A stretch of DNA of 36,624 bases from contig DATFYM010000190.1 in the NCBI GenBank assembly GCA_035315065.1, positions 1 through 36,624 on the forward strand, written 5' to 3'. Every line of letters begins with the position of its first letter. The stretch's first letter is position 1. Of the stretch, positions 16,641 through 24,047 are shown in pieces. The stretch comes from DATFYM01 sp035315065 (lineage in GTDB: Bacteria; Acidobacteriota; Terriglobia; UBA7540). The position numbers and the translations under genes were made by a program. Below the pieces are notes generated by a model. It was not told the origin of the DNA and made no database searches. It saw only the letters and a program-made list of their open reading frames with translations.

Positions 16641-17240
16641 ATGCCGTTCACTGTCCCACCGTTGCCGTACGCTTTCGATGCTCTCGAACCCTACATCGAC
16701 AAACTGACTATGGAGATCCACCACGACAAGCATCATGGTGCGTATGTCACCAACTTGAACAAAGCTCTGGAATCCGCACCCGCTCTGGCGGGAAAGAGCC
16801 TGGAAGAGTTGCTCGCCAACAACTGCGCGATCGTCCCCGAAAATATCCGGACGGCGGTTCGCAATAACGCCGGCGGTCACGCCAACCACTCGATGTTCTG
16901 GACCATAATGGCGGCTAACGCCGGCGGTCAGCCGAGCGGGGCGCTGGCTGACGCCATCAACAGCTCTTTCGGCGGTTTTGCCCAGTTCAAGGAGAAGTTC
17001 GCCGCCGCGGCCACCGGCCGATTTGGCTCCGGTTGGGCTTGGCTGATCAAGGGCGCCTCGGGGCTCGAGATTTATTCGACCGCCAATCAGGACAGTCCCC
17101 TAATGGAAGGCAAACACATCGTCATGGGCCTGGACGTCTGGGAGCACGCCTACTACTTGAAGTACCAGAACCGCCGGCCCGAGTACATTACCAACTGGTG
17201 GAACGTGGTGAACTGGCACGAAGTGGGGAAGAGGTTGTAG
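16641..17240 (+). CDS. sodA: superoxide dismutase, Mn type (Fe/Mn family)
   Basis: Disproportionates superoxide. The metal ligands H27 (EIHHDKHH), H83 (GGHANHS), D165 and H169 (GLDVWEHAYY) are all present. The pair AGGHANHS and ANQDSPLM (Q150) is typical of Mn rather than Fe enzymes, a family-level inference. 199 aa is normal length. There are two start signals: AAAGGAGG 5 bp before ATG 16641, and AAGGAGG 9 bp before an in-frame ATG at 16599, which would add 14 residues rich in Ser/Thr/Ala. The first is preferred because it gives the standard N-terminus (PFTVPPLPY). There is no signal peptide, so the enzyme is cytosolic. Confidence 0.95.
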   Translation: MPFTVPPLPYAFDALEPYIDKLTMEIHHDKHHGAYVTNLNKALESAPALAGKSLEELLANNCAIVPENIRTAVRNNAGGHANHSMFWTIMAANAGGQPSGALADAINSSFGGFAQFKEKFAAAATGRFGSGWAWLIKGASGLEIYSTANQDSPLMEGKHIVMGLDVWEHAYYLKYQNRRPEYITNWWNVVNWHEVGKRL

Positions 17241-17254
17241 CAGGGGACCCGGGC

Positions 17255-17429
17255 TAAAGGGTGAAGGGTAAAGGGTAAAGGGTGAAGGCGAAAGATTGAG
17301 TCATTGAGTGATCGGGTCATTGAGCCATTGAAGACAAGACTGTACAATCCGCTTCCTCCTCAATGGCGCAATGACTCAATGATTCAATGACTCAATCTTT
17401 TGCCTTTACCCTTCACCCTTCACCCTTTC
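17255..17429. repeat. AAAGGGT outer arms enclosing an ATTGAGTC element (nested hairpin)
   Basis: Left outer arm AAAGGGTGAAGGGTAAAGGG (17255-17287) and right outer arm CCTTTACCCTTCACCCTTCA (17402-17429) are complementary. Between them lies the complete 104 bp ATTGAGTC element. The right arm encodes, on the minus strand, the last six residues of queG and its TAA stop. Confidence 0.85.
17294..17397. repeat. ATTGAGTC element, copy 1 (104 bp)
   Basis: Arms of ATTGAGTCATTGAG/CTCAATGACTCAAT words around a core GAAGACAAGA ... ATCCGCTTCCTC. A second copy of identical length is at 33158-33261, sharing the core as well as the arms. Confidence 0.85.
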
Positions 17430-18968
17430 AAGCGCCCACTCAGCGTGCTCGCGCACGATGGGGTCAGGATGTTGGCGGGCGCGCTCCAGCCAGGGAATGA
17501 ACTGCGCGCTGCCCGAGTTTCCCATCGCCACGCAAAGGTTCCGCAGCCAGCCGCGGAACTTGGCCCGCTTGATGGGGGAGCTGGAGAATACTCGCCGGAA
17601 GTCTTCCTCCGAAAGAGACGCCAGCGCTTCGAGGGGAGGATTGAAAAGAGAGAACACGGGTTTCGGGTTTGGGGGTTCGGGGTTCGCAGAAGAAAACCGC
17701 GAACCGGGGTCGGCTGTCCGCGAATCCCGAACCCCGAATCCCGAATCCCGCCGCCCTGCGCTGGCAGGGTTTCCGGATGGTTCTTTAGACTGGAGCGTAT
17801 CAGTCTCCTCGGGAAGCGTCACCTGCATGGGCTGGAATTCCATCATGTCCGTTATTCCGACTTGCCTCAGTTGATTAAACGAATCCCTGGGAGCGCGGGC
17901 GTCTCGCCCGCTCTTGTTGCTAATGCTCTGATACCGGGGCAGAAGAGCGGGCGAGACGCCCGCGCTCCCAGGATTCTTCACCCCCTCCGACGACTGACTA
18001 CTGTTCCAGGGGCAAACGTCCTGGCAGATATCGCAACCGAAAATATTGCGGCCGATGGCGGAGCGAAACCCGAGCGGAATCGATCCCTTGAGCTCGATGG
18101 TGAAATACGAGATGCAGCGGGACGCGTCCATCACGTAGGGTTCGATGAGGGCGCCGGTTGGACAGGCTTCGAGGCAGCGGGTGCAGGAGCCGCAGCGGTC
18201 AGGGGCAGGGAAGTCCGCTGCCAGCGCCAGGTTGGTGAGGATGACTCCGAGGAAGAACCACGAGCCCTTCTCCTGGTTGATCAAGCAGGTATTCTTGCCT
18301 ACCCAGCCGATGCCGGAGTAGCGCGCCAGCGCCCGCTCCACGACGGGTCCCGTATCGACGTAGACGCGCGTTTCGACTCCCGGCGCGAGCGACTCCATCT
18401 CGGCGCGCAGTAGATCGAGCTTGGCGCGCATCACGCGGTGATAGTCGTGGCCCCAGGCGTAGCGAGAGATCCAGGCATGGCTGCGGAAGGCAGTAGGCAG
18501 AAGGCAGTAGGCAGTAGGCAGTAGGCAAGAAGCAGAGGGCGGGACGGTAGGCAAGTTCCGATTTGCGAGTCTTTGGCTTCGAATTTCGAGTTCGGAGCTG
18601 CCTTCCGCCTTCTGCCCGCTGCCTTCTGTCTTCTGCCGACTGCCTACCGCTTCCTGCCTGCTGTTCTGCCGACTGCCGACTGCCGACTGCTGACTGCTTT
18701 CTGTCACCTCCGTGGAGTAAGGCAACGGCGCATTGTAGACTAGTCCGACACAAATCACCGACTTCGCCGAAGGGAGGGCGCGGCGCGGATCGTCGCGCTT
18801 CGGATTTGCGAGGTAATGCATCTCTCCGCCGTAGCCGCTATCCACCCAGCGGCGCGCGAAGTCGAGGTCGTCCCAAAAGCTCTGCGGCATCGCGTCGAGA
18901 GACACGATACCCGCCAAATCGAACCCGGCGGCCAAGGCTCGCTCTTTGATGATGGAGCTCAAATCCAT
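17406..18968 (-). CDS. queG: epoxyqueuosine reductase QueG with three repeat-derived inserts
   Basis: Cobalamin-dependent iron-sulfur enzyme that reduces epoxyqueuosine to queuosine in tRNA. The N-terminal part (SIIKERALAAGFDLAGI) and the DTGPVVERALARYSGIGWVGKN core are clear. Two 4Fe-4S clusters are marked by CGSCTRCLEACP (~259-270) and CDICQDVCPWN (~311-321). The C-terminus is a HEAT-like ending (IVREHAEWALERV). At 520 aa it is ~140 residues longer than the family, and the excess is three in-frame inserts: ~87-161 (QSAVGSRQ-type repeats), ~333-360 (SAGVSPA ... SGRDARAPR) and ~405-437 (DSGFGVRDSR-type). The last residues KGEG and the stop come from another repeat array. Whether the enlarged protein is active is unknown. 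No clear SD was seen. Confidence 0.92.
   Translation of the reverse strand: MDLSSIIKERALAAGFDLAGIVSLDAMPQSFWDDLDFARRWVDSGYGGEMHYLANPKRDDPRRALPSAKSVICVGLVYNAPLPYSTEVTESSQQSAVGSRQNSRQEAVGSRQKTEGSGQKAEGSSELEIRSQRLANRNLPTVPPSASCLLPTAYCLLPTAFRSHAWISRYAWGHDYHRVMRAKLDLLRAEMESLAPGVETRVYVDTGPVVERALARYSGIGWVGKNTCLINQEKGSWFFLGVILTNLALAADFPAPDRCGSCTRCLEACPTGALIEPYVMDASRCISYFTIELKGSIPLGFRSAIGRNIFGCDICQDVCPWNSSQSSEGVKNPGSAGVSPALLPRYQSISNKSGRDARAPRDSFNQLRQVGITDMMEFQPMQVTLPEETDTLQSKEPSGNPASAGRRDSGFGVRDSRTADPGSRFSSANPEPPNPKPVFSLFNPPLEALASLSEEDFRRVFSSSPIKRAKFRGWLRNLCVAMGNSGSAQFIPWLERARQHPDPIVREHAEWALERVKGEG
17656..17753. repeat. GGGTTCG/CGAATCC array hairpin within queG
   Basis: GGGTTTGGGGGTTCGGGGTT words on the left and CGAATCCCGAACCCCGAATC on the right are complementary. 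In the queG frame this is the third insert (~405-437). Confidence 0.75.
17888..17970. repeat. GC-rich inverted repeat within queG
   Basis: Perfect 28 bp arms: TGGGAGCGCGGGCGTCTCGC ... at 17888-17915 and the exact complement at 17943-17970, with a 27 bp centre. In the queG frame it is translated as SAGVSPAL ... SGRDARAP. Same family as 10261, 15451 and 22295. Confidence 0.9.
18486..18708. repeat. GGCAGTA array hairpin within queG
   Basis: Left arm of GGCAGTAGGCAGAAGGCAGT words (18486-18535), right arm of CTGCCGACTGCCTACCG words (18601-18708). About 223 bp, open in the queG frame (~74 residues, rich in Q, S, G, R). Confidence 0.85.
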
Positions 18969-19268
18969 GTGGCGGTCAACCGAGAACGGAGAAACTGTTT
19001 GAAAGCAGATAAGAACTTAACACGGAGATCGCGGAGGGCTCGCAGAGGCCACAGAGAAGAGCGTGCAAGCGCCTTCAGGTCCGGCTCGCCCCATACCCAT
19101 TAACTTCATTCGTACTGAACCGGCGGTAACGGAGGCGTACCAGGGCTTTTCTTCTCTGTGGTCTCCATAAGCCTCTGTGACCTCTGTGTTGAGCTCTTCT
19201 TTTTGGTTGCAGCCACATGCCGCGCTACGTTTAATTGTTCACACCTTCCGAAGGGCGCCGTCTGCCGG
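18969..19268. repeat. CACAGAG array hairpin in the queG-protease gap
   Basis: The left arm at 19018-19063 carries CGGAG/CAGAGG/CACAGAG words and the right arm at 19150-19192 carries CTCTGTGGTC and CCTCTGTGACCTCTGTG. The gap holds no gene; queG and the protease gene are both on the minus strand. Confidence 0.7.
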
Positions 19269-20297
19269 CTAACGGGCCATGAACGGCGCAGGAACGAACG
19301 ACAGGACCAGAACCACGAGGGCCGCGACGGCAAGAATCTTGCGGCGGGGGCCGATCGACGGCTCCTCATAAAGCACGCTGGGGTGTCGGAGGCGGAGGAC
19401 AAGCAGCAACACGGTCCAGACGAACCAGCCCTGCCAGCAAAACCAGCCGAGAGGGAGCAGGGCCAGCCACAGACCTCGGGAAACCAGCTTGTGTCCCCGG
19501 CCGAAGAGGGCGTACACGATGTGTCCTCCGTCCAGTTGTCCGGCAGGCAACAGGTTCAGCGCCGTGGCGACCAGGCCAACCCACGCCGCACAGGCGACGG
19601 GCGAGAGCAGCAGCGAGCCGGGGCGTATTCCCGGGTGAAAGGCGCGGGCGAGCAACGTCAGCGCCAGTGGGTTGCCGAGCACGATGGTGTCGCGGGTGGC
19701 GGCGGCAACGAACGGTGCCGGGATCAGCCTGGATTGAAGGACTCCGACCACCAGAGCCGGGATGGCCAAGACGAATCCGGCCAAGGGGCCGGAGATGCCG
19801 ACATCAAAGAGCGAACGCCGAGTGGTGAAGCGCGACTTGATCAGAATGAAAGCGCCCAGGGTGCCGATCAGGGTCGGCGCAGGAACAAAGTAAGGGTAGC
19901 TGGCCCGGATGCCGTAGGCGCGGCAGGTGAAGTAGTGCCCTAACTCGTGCGCCAGCAAGATGCCGAGAAGGGTGAAGGAAAAGGGGGTGCCCCAAAGCAG
20001 CCTGGCCGGATGGTGCCAGAGGGAGCCGAAGAACGAACCCGGGAGCTCCCAGTCAAACGGTTGAAGTCCCAGCCTGAAGTTCATCGCGATGTGCGCGCCC
20101 ACGATCAGCGTGGTGGTCACCGTCACGAGGAAAAGCATCAAGTGGAAGGGAAGCGATGTGAGCCATCGCCCCAACCGTAGACGCCAGCCGCTGCGGGTGC
20201 GAGGGACCGGCGGCGCTCCAACTAAGTAAATCTCCGGCAGCCTTGGCCGTTCGACGCCGCCCGGCTCGGCAGGATCAGGATACAGTCCATCGAACAT
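19269..20297 (-). CDS. site-2-type membrane metalloprotease (M50 family)
   Basis: 342 aa integral membrane zinc protease. The catalytic motif HELGH is at residues 117-121 inside a hydrophobic segment (LLGILLAHELGHYFTCR), and the third-ligand motif NLLPAGQLDGGH is near 250. At least six hydrophobic segments are seen, starting at ~52-70 (HLMLFLVTVTTTLIVGAHI) and ending at ~318-336. The PYFVPAPTLIGTLGAF segment after the first motif is typical of the EGY1-like/site-2 protease branch. No PDZ domain is visible. The substrate is unknown; family members cut membrane-bound regulators. It lies downstream of the HU gene on the same strand with a ~190 bp gap, so co-transcription is possible. Confidence 0.9.
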   Translation of the reverse strand: MFDGLYPDPAEPGGVERPRLPEIYLVGAPPVPRTRSGWRLRLGRWLTSLPFHLMLFLVTVTTTLIVGAHIAMNFRLGLQPFDWELPGSFFGSLWHHPARLLWGTPFSFTLLGILLAHELGHYFTCRAYGIRASYPYFVPAPTLIGTLGAFILIKSRFTTRRSLFDVGISGPLAGFVLAIPALVVGVLQSRLIPAPFVAAATRDTIVLGNPLALTLLARAFHPGIRPGSLLLSPVACAAWVGLVATALNLLPAGQLDGGHIVYALFGRGHKLVSRGLWLALLPLGWFCWQGWFVWTVLLLVLRLRHPSVLYEEPSIGPRRKILAVAALVVLVLSFVPAPFMAR

Positions 20298-20488
20298 AAG
20301 AACACGATGACGACCGCGCGCTCCGCTGAGGGTGGGCTCTTGGGCTCCTCGGTCCCGTTAACGCCGGGACACACCGGATCCCCTTCTGGCGTCGGGACCG
20401 CTCCCCTTGCGTCAGAGCGCCACCCGACGTGAGAACGCCGGCCCTATGCTTATTGTCCCGCAGTCGCGTTGATGTGTAAATGCTCCAC

Positions 20489-20755
20489 TCAAATCGAATG
20501 GAGCTCTTTGCCGGGTTTGAAGCGAACGGCTTTGCCGGGGGGGATGCTCACTTCCTCGCCTGTGCGAGGATTGCGACCGATGCCCGTCTTGCGGGGTTTG
20601 ACGTTGAACACGCCGAAGCCCCGCAGTTCAATGCGGTCGCCCTTCGAGAGGGCACGCTTCATGGATTCAAAGACCGTCTCGACAGCGACCTCGGCTTTGG
20701 TCTTGGTAAGGCCCGTACGAGTAACCACCGCGCTAATGATGTCCAGTTTGATCAA
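20489..20755 (-). CDS. hup: HU/IHF-family DNA-binding protein, TTG start
   Basis: 88 aa histone-like protein that bends DNA and organises the nucleoid. It has the N-terminal helical part (DIISAVVTRTGLTKTKAEVAVETVF), the RGFGVFNVK strand and the DNA-contacting arm GRNPRTGEEVSIPPGKAVRFKPGK. The start is TTG at 20753-20755, supported by AGGAGG 5 bp upstream on the minus strand; no ATG exists near the conserved N-terminus, so the weak start codon is real and probably limits expression. 20298-20488 (3' flank) shows nothing recognisable. Confidence 0.94.
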   Translation of the reverse strand: MIKLDIISAVVTRTGLTKTKAEVAVETVFESMKRALSKGDRIELRGFGVFNVKPRKTGIGRNPRTGEEVSIPPGKAVRFKPGKELHSI

Positions 20756-21093
20756 GCTATCCTCCTGAAAACAAGCTAACTATACTACTGATTGGGGAAG
20801 CGCATTGTCAAGAACTTCCTTCATGCGGTTCATGCGGTACCGGTGACATTTGACGAAAGAATAGAATCCACAGATTACGCAGATTTCTCAGATTGAGAAA
20901 AGAGTGACGGATCACACCTTGGCGTTGTCACAAGTGCGGTGAACACGCCGCTTGCTGGTTACTCTTGCTGAGGAGGCGGTTTCTTCTCTTAATCTCGGAA
21001 ATCTGCGTAATCTGTGGATTCCCATTTTTTCCCAAGTGACACCACCACGGCTCATGTAATATGATTCCCGTTCTTTCAGCCGAGGTGCCAGCG
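20756..21093. repeat. ATCCACAGATTACGCAGATT hairpin between HU and dcd
   Basis: Left arm AATCCACAGATTACGCAGAT (20866-20885) and right arm ATCTGCGTAATCTGTGGATT (21001-21020), an exact ~20 bp complement, around a ~115 bp centre. The centre shows no gene. Promoters of the divergent HU and dcd genes must lie near or within it. Related copies: 28725-28855 (full) and 8683 (half). Confidence 0.85.
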
Positions 21094-21648
21094 ATGTCCG
21101 TGAAGAACGACAAGTGGATCCGCAGGATGGTGCGCGAGCACGATATGATCAACCCTTTCGCCGAGAGCCAGGTGCGCGAAGGCGTGATTTCCTACGGGGT
21201 TTCCTCGTATGGATACGACTTGCGCGTGGCCGACGAGTTCAAGATTTTCACCAATGTGAACAGTACCATTGTCGATCCCAAGCACTTCGACGCGCGCTCG
21301 TTGGTCGAATTTCGCGGCGACGCCTGCATCGTTCCCCCTAATTCGTTTGCCCTGGCCCGCTCGGTGGAGTACTTCAAGATCCCACGTACTGTGCTTACCA
21401 TCTGCGTCGGCAAGTCCACCTACGCGCGCTGCGGGATCATCGTCAACGTCACGCCCCTTGAACCCGAGTGGGAAGGATTCGTCACGCTGGAAATCTCCAA
21501 CACCACGCCGCTGCCCGCGCGCGTTTACTCCAACGAAGGATTGTGCCAGATCGTCTTCTTCGAGTCGGACGAAGTCTGCGAAACCTCGTACGGGGACAAG
21601 AAAGGGAAATACCAGGCGCAGAAGGGAATCGTCCTCCCCAAGGTCTGA
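21094..21648 (+). CDS. dcd: dCTP deaminase
   Basis: Deaminates dCTP to dUTP, feeding dTTP synthesis. The 184 aa protein begins MSVKNDKWIRRMVREHDMI as in the family, so ATG 21094 is used instead of the in-frame ATG at 21061; GAGGTG lies 7 bp upstream. Signatures: SSYGYDLR near 40-48, the FKIFTNVNSTIVDPK block, GKSTYARCGI near 109-118, and TPLEPEWEGFVTLEISN with the catalytic Glu near 127-143. The C-terminal YGDKKGKYQAQKGI is the nucleotide-binding tail. A GGGAACA repeat array begins within 5 bp of the stop. Confidence 0.94.
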   Translation: MSVKNDKWIRRMVREHDMINPFAESQVREGVISYGVSSYGYDLRVADEFKIFTNVNSTIVDPKHFDARSLVEFRGDACIVPPNSFALARSVEYFKIPRTVLTICVGKSTYARCGIIVNVTPLEPEWEGFVTLEISNTTPLPARVYSNEGLCQIVFFESDEVCETSYGDKKGKYQAQKGIVLPKV

Positions 21649-21652
21649 AGGT

Positions 21653-21727
21653 TAGGGAACAGGGAACAGGGAACAGGTGACAGTCCCCCTGCTTTTGTTT
21701 TCCTATTCCCTATTCCCTATTCCCTCC
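21653..21727. repeat. GGGAACA / CTATTCC array hairpin
   Basis: AGGGAACAGGGAACAGGGAA on the left, TCCTATTCCCTATTCCC on the right. The right end is also coding: it supplies the last residues (GGNRE) and the TAG stop of the convergent Mut7-C gene. Confidence 0.8.
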
Positions 21728-22198
21728 TCCCACTTGCCACTGCTTCAGGTTTTCCAAGATGCGATCTACGTGGGAGCCGCGCCAGTAGAGGTGGCGGCAG
21801 CTTGCGCAGCGGAAGAACTCCTCGTACAAGTTGAAAATCTTGGGGTCCAACTCCGACTCAACTGAAGCCTTCGCGACCTTCTCAATGACTCCATTGCACA
21901 GGGTGCATCGCGTCCAGAGACCGGCGTGCGTATCCAAGCCGAAATGCTCTACAACCTCCCGGAGTTGCTCGGCGGCCACCGCGCTTCTCACTCCGACCAC
22001 GCCGGGGACGCCTGTAAACCGTCTTTCCAGGCGGCCGCGGGTGAGAATAGCTCGCTCCTCGCGGGCCGCTGACTCCTTGAGCCTGCCCACGGACGCAGTG
22101 GGAGAGTAAAGCGTGTCGTAGCCCACCAGTCGCAGCAGCCGGGCCAGGCGTCCCAGGTGGCGGTCGACGGCGAACCGAATTTCGCCAGGTCGGATCAT
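21710..22198 (-). CDS. Mut7-C RNase-domain protein with zinc ribbon
   Basis: 162 aa. The N-terminal half has the Mut7-C (PIN-like) pattern: RFAVDRHLGRLARLLRLVGYD, with the first acidic Asp, and the later AILTRGRLERRF strand. The C-terminal half is a treble-clef-like zinc ribbon: CTLCNG and CASCRHLYWRGSH. Proteins of this type are predicted RNases or nucleic-acid-binding factors; the activity is not proven. ATG at 22196-22198 is chosen because the upstream extension is repeat DNA. Its last six residues and stop codon lie within a GGGAATA repeat array, so the original end has been replaced or extended. Confidence 0.85.
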   Translation of the reverse strand: MIRPGEIRFAVDRHLGRLARLLRLVGYDTLYSPTASVGRLKESAAREERAILTRGRLERRFTGVPGVVGVRSAVAAEQLREVVEHFGLDTHAGLWTRCTLCNGVIEKVAKASVESELDPKIFNLYEEFFRCASCRHLYWRGSHVDRILENLKQWQVGGGNRE

Positions 22199-22294
22199 GG
22201 GCACGATGCCAGTAGTGTAGCATGTCAGTTTTTCGCTTTGTCGGGTTGTCAGTTTTCTCGGGAAGAGCCGAAAAACCTTGCCCGTCCATGGGAC

Positions 22295-22483
22295 GTAGCG
22301 CGGGCGTCCCGCTTCCCGCCTTGGCGGGACGGGCATCCGTTCGCTACGCTCATGGCAGGCTCTGCCGCGCCAGTTCCATGTTTCGCTTGGGCCGGCCTTT
22401 CGCGCAGGGGGTTGGATCTTATCTCCGCATCTTTGCGCGGGAGCGGGACGCTCCCGCGACAGCGGGCGAGACGCTCGCGCTAC
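22295..22483. repeat. GC-rich inverted repeat (GCGGGCGTCCCGC family), long form
   Basis: Outer arms GTAGCGCGGGCGTCCCGC and AGCGGGCGAGACGCTCGCGC, with inner GGCGGGAC / GGGAGCGGGACGCTCCC arms. It occupies most of the 22199-22522 gap between the divergent Mut7-C and AAA+ genes; no promoter was recognised. Confidence 0.8.
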
Positions 22484-22522
22484 AAAGCAATCGGCAACTG
22501 GGCTGCGACTCTGTTATGTATA

Positions 22523-24010
22523 ATGGACGAAGAGGTGAAAGACGTGGCCAAGCCAAGAACGCTCGGTGAACTGAAAGCCAACGGCTACCAGAGCGCGCGT
22601 GTGAAAGACGAGATGCGCACCAACCTGCTGCGCAAGATGGAGACCGGCGAGACGATTTTTCCCGGCATCATCGGATACGAGGATACCGTGGTTCCGCAGA
22701 TTGAGAACGCGATCCTCTCGCGTCACAACTTCATCCTGCTGGGCCTGCGCGGGCAGGCCAAGAGCCGCATCCTGCGCGAACTGGTCTATTTGCTGGACGC
22801 AGAGAAGCCTTTCATCGCCGGCTGCGAGATCAACGACGACCCGCTGAACCCCATCTGCCGCGCCTGCACGCTGCGCCTGGAGGAGGAGGGTGACCGCACT
22901 CCCATCGACTACCTGCCGCGCGAGCAGCGCTACGTGGAGAAGCTGGCCACGCCCGACGTGACCATTGCCGACATCATCGGCGACCTCGATCCCATCAAGG
23001 CGGCGCGCGGCGGCCACGCGCTTTCGAGCGAGCTGACCATTCACTACGGCCTGCTGCCCCGCGCCAACCGCGGCGTCTTCGCCATCAACGAGCTGCCCGA
23101 CCTGGCGGGCAAGATCCAGGTGGGCCTCTTTAACATCATGCAGGAGGGCGACGTCCAGATCAAAGGCTACCCCGTCCGGCTTCCGCTTGACGTGCTGCTG
23201 GTATTCACGGCCAATCCGGACGACTATACGGCGCGCGGCAAAATCATCACGCCGCTCAAGGACCGCATCGGCTCCGAGATTCGCACTCACTACCCGGCCA
23301 CCCTCGAACATGCCATGGACATCACCGCGCAGGAGGCGTGGACCGAGCGGGCCGGCGCGCGCGACATCGTCATTTTGCCGTTCGTGCGCGAGGTGATCGA
23401 GTCCATCGCCTTCGAGGCGCGCCAGGAGAAGAAAATCGACAAACGCTCGGGCGTCAGCCAGCGCATGCCCATCACCTGCATCGAAAACGTGGTCTCCAAC
23501 GCCGAGCGCCGCGCCCTGATCCACCGCGAGCCCCGGACGGTGCCGCGCCTTTCGGATATCTACGCCGCGCTGCCCAGCCTCACGGGCAAGTTCGAGCTGG
23601 AATACGAGGGCGAGCTGAAAGGCGCCGACGCGGTGGCGCGCGAGATCATTCGCCAGGCCACTGCCCGAGTTTTCCGCAAGCACTTTGAGGGCGTCCCCAT
23701 GCACTCCATCGTGCAGTGGTTCGAGATGGGCGGATCGCTGAAGTATCCGGAGGGAGCTCCGGCAGAGGAGCTTTACGCGCAGTTCAAAAAGATTCAGGGC
23801 CTGCTGGAAAAAACCCAGCCACTGGGCGTGAAGTCGAAGGATACCCCGGAGCTGGTGGTGGCCGCGGCGGAGTTCGTCTTAGAAGGGCTATACGCAATGA
23901 AGAAGATCAGTCGCAACGAGGAGTTGGGTTACTTCGTCGAGCGCCAGCGAGGGGAGCCGCCCAAAGAGGAGCCGGGCAACGTCCCGACACGACGGCGGTC
24001 ACTGAACTGA
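22523..24010 (+). CDS. MoxR/magnesium-chelatase-like AAA+ ATPase
   Basis: 495 aa. The ATP-binding core has GLRGQAKSR as Walker A (K80, S81; a variant of GxxGxGKT) and GVFAINELPD as Walker B, in which Asn189 replaces the usual Asp while Glu190 is kept. The ELPDL ... LFNIMQEGDVQIKGYPVRLPLDVLLVFTANP block is the helix-2 insert and sensor region of the ChlI/MoxR clade. The C-terminal part (~330-495) is helical and Glu/Arg-rich. The VWA gene follows after 37 bp, so the pair is an operon and probably works as a metal-chelatase-like or protein-remodelling machine. No chelatase substrate genes are adjacent. ATG 22523 begins MDEEVKD; there is no obvious SD. Confidence 0.88.
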   Translation: MDEEVKDVAKPRTLGELKANGYQSARVKDEMRTNLLRKMETGETIFPGIIGYEDTVVPQIENAILSRHNFILLGLRGQAKSRILRELVYLLDAEKPFIAGCEINDDPLNPICRACTLRLEEEGDRTPIDYLPREQRYVEKLATPDVTIADIIGDLDPIKAARGGHALSSELTIHYGLLPRANRGVFAINELPDLAGKIQVGLFNIMQEGDVQIKGYPVRLPLDVLLVFTANPDDYTARGKIITPLKDRIGSEIRTHYPATLEHAMDITAQEAWTERAGARDIVILPFVREVIESIAFEARQEKKIDKRSGVSQRMPITCIENVVSNAERRALIHREPRTVPRLSDIYAALPSLTGKFELEYEGELKGADAVAREIIRQATARVFRKHFEGVPMHSIVQWFEMGGSLKYPEGAPAEELYAQFKKIQGLLEKTQPLGVKSKDTPELVVAAAEFVLEGLYAMKKISRNEELGYFVERQRGEPPKEEPGNVPTRRRSLN

Positions 24011-24047
24011 GAATGCCTGACAACGGACCACGGACGTCTTCAGAGAA

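Noticed and set aside
22514..23704. Minus-strand open frame (396 codons) opposite the AAA+ gene
   Set aside because: Antisense to a conserved ATPase; low-complexity composition.
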